From an uncultured Cytophagaceae bacterium (lineage in GTDB: Bacteria > Bacteroidota > Bacteroidia > Cytophagales > Spirosomataceae), in the NCBI GenBank assembly GCA_903960725.1, contig CAJCBY010000415.1:1-14347 (forward strand): DNA of 14,347 nucleotides. Reading direction: 5' to 3'. Of this stretch, positions 13,979-14,347 are shown in pieces. The translations under genes were made by a program, and so were the position numbers. The notes beneath the pieces were generated by a model, which did no database searches, was not told the origin of the DNA, and was given only the letters and a program-made list of their open reading frames with translations. Position 1 is the stretch's first letter. Every line of letters starts with the position of its first letter.

Positions 13979-14284
13979 TTAAACCTTGATTTCTACGTCT
14001 ACTCCTGAAGGCAATTCTAATTTCATCAACGCATCTACTGTCTTAGCAGACGAAGAGAAGATGTCGATTAGACGCTTGTAAGTACATAATTGGAATTGCT
14101 CACGTGCTTTCTTGTTAACGTGTGGTGAACGTAAAACAGTGAATTTCTCAATTTTTGTTGGAAGTGGGATAGGGCCAGAAACAACTGCTCCTGTAGCTTT
14201 TACCGCTTTAACGATTTTCTCTGCTGATTTGTCTACCAATGAGTGGTCAAATGACTTCAGCTTAATGCGAATTTTTTGATTCAT
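13979..14284 (-). CDS. rpsJ: 30S ribosomal protein S10
   Basis: A 101-residue S10 protein of the small ribosomal subunit. The translation matches S10 along its full length: [20 protein letters not shown] at the start, then [28 protein letters not shown] in the middle, and a C-terminal segment with the conserved [11 protein letters not shown] ending. In most bacteria rpsJ opens the S10 ribosomal cluster and is followed by rplC. Here the next gene downstream is rpmH, 107 bases away with its own promoter, so rpsJ ends its transcription unit. The short stretch upstream holds a strong pair of interlocking inverted repeats ending five bases before the ATG. S10 also serves in transcription antitermination with NusB in other bacteria. 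Confidence 0.97.
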   Translation of the reverse strand: MNQKIRIKLKSFDHSLVDKSAEKIVKAVKATGAVVSGPIPLPTKIEKFTVLRSPHVNKKAREQFQLCTYKRLIDIFSSSAKTVDALMKLELPSGVDVEIKV

Positions 14285-14289
14285 ATAAG

Positions 14290-14341
14290 ATGGTTCTTTA
14301 AATGATTAAGCAGCGAAAGAACCATTTACTCCGCTACTTAA
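14290..14341 (-). promoter_or_regulatory. Interlocked inverted repeats before rpsJ: candidate pseudoknot or two-state RNA leader
   Basis: Two 10-bp stems interlock in the A-B-A'-B' order of an H-type pseudoknot. Stem 1 pairs 14332-14341 with 14306-14315 (ten pairs, one of them G-U in the minus-strand RNA). Stem 2 pairs 14316-14325 with 14290-14299 (ten perfect pairs). The stems abut with no base between them, and the two loops are six bases each. Stem 2 ends five bases before the rpsJ ATG, inside the ribosome-binding footprint, so it could control translation. No U-tract follows, so it is not a terminator. The part upstream of 14306 may overlap the tail of the preceding gene. Confidence 0.5.
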
Positions 14342-14347
14342 ATTAAT
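14306..14347 (-). CDS. Possible C-terminal tail of the gene upstream of rpsJ
   Basis: One minus-strand frame stays open from the window edge to a TAA at 14306-14308, reading NLSSGVNGSFAA before the stop. Its last codons (GTA, AAT, GGT, TCT, TTC, GCT, GCT) are those favoured in the neighbouring ribosomal protein genes. If real, the upstream gene ends 21 bases before rpsJ. fusA is the usual neighbour, but 13 residues are too few to identify it and this could be chance. Confidence 0.25.
   Translation of the reverse strand: MNLSSGVNGSFAA

Noticed and set aside
1-14347. Mobile element, defence system, CRISPR array, tRNA or integration site
   Set aside because: No transposase, integrase, spaced repeats, tRNA-like cloverleaf or shift in composition was seen; the exonuclease and PD-(D/E)XK genes sit among housekeeping genes with no defence partners.

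Overview
The window looks like core chromosome of a Bacteroidota bacterium, most likely Cytophagales or a relative. Three things point there: a DUF2480 protein, a long IspH with an N-terminal extension, and gene starts without clear Shine-Dalgarno sequences but with the Bacteroidota promoter element TAnnTTTG. Base composition looks moderate and even, and I see no mobile element, CRISPR array, tRNA or rRNA. Nearly all sequence is coding; no gene-free stretch exceeds about 110 bases.

Layout. At 1-4536 (minus) lies the membrane-arm part of respiratory complex I, transcribed nuoK-nuoL-nuoM-nuoN, with nuoN cut by the window edge; no nuoJ precedes nuoK. At 4642-6188 a DEDDh 3'-5' exonuclease (minus) and a YjjG-like HAD nucleotidase (plus) diverge from a 53-base gap that holds a palindromic pair of promoter -10-like boxes. 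At 6171-8226 (minus) a tight four-gene unit reads conserved hypothetical protein, exonuclease III (xth), thioredoxin-fold [2Fe-2S] ferredoxin, and a PD-(D/E)XK nuclease ending in a likely sliding-clamp-binding peptide. At 8397-9632 (plus) is ispH of the isoprenoid pathway.

From 13871 down to 9607 (minus) runs a unit starting at a near-ideal promoter: rpmH, rnpA, an S41 C-terminal processing protease, tsaB, a DUF2480 protein with an internal duplication, and a fructosamine-kinase-family protein. Overlaps of 17 and 4 bases and gaps of 1 and 14 bases suggest co-transcription. It joins ribosome and RNase P biogenesis, tRNA t6A modification, envelope proteolysis and protein deglycation. At the right edge rpsJ (minus) is followed by rpmH rather than rplC, so the S10 cluster is broken at this point.

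The strongest candidates for something undescribed are: a pseudoknot-shaped (or two-state) RNA structure directly before rpsJ; the clamp-binding PD-(D/E)XK nuclease in the xth unit; the duplicated GCS motif of the DUF2480 protein; and the palindromic divergent promoter with an almost leaderless HAD transcript. Everything else reads as ordinary housekeeping sequence.
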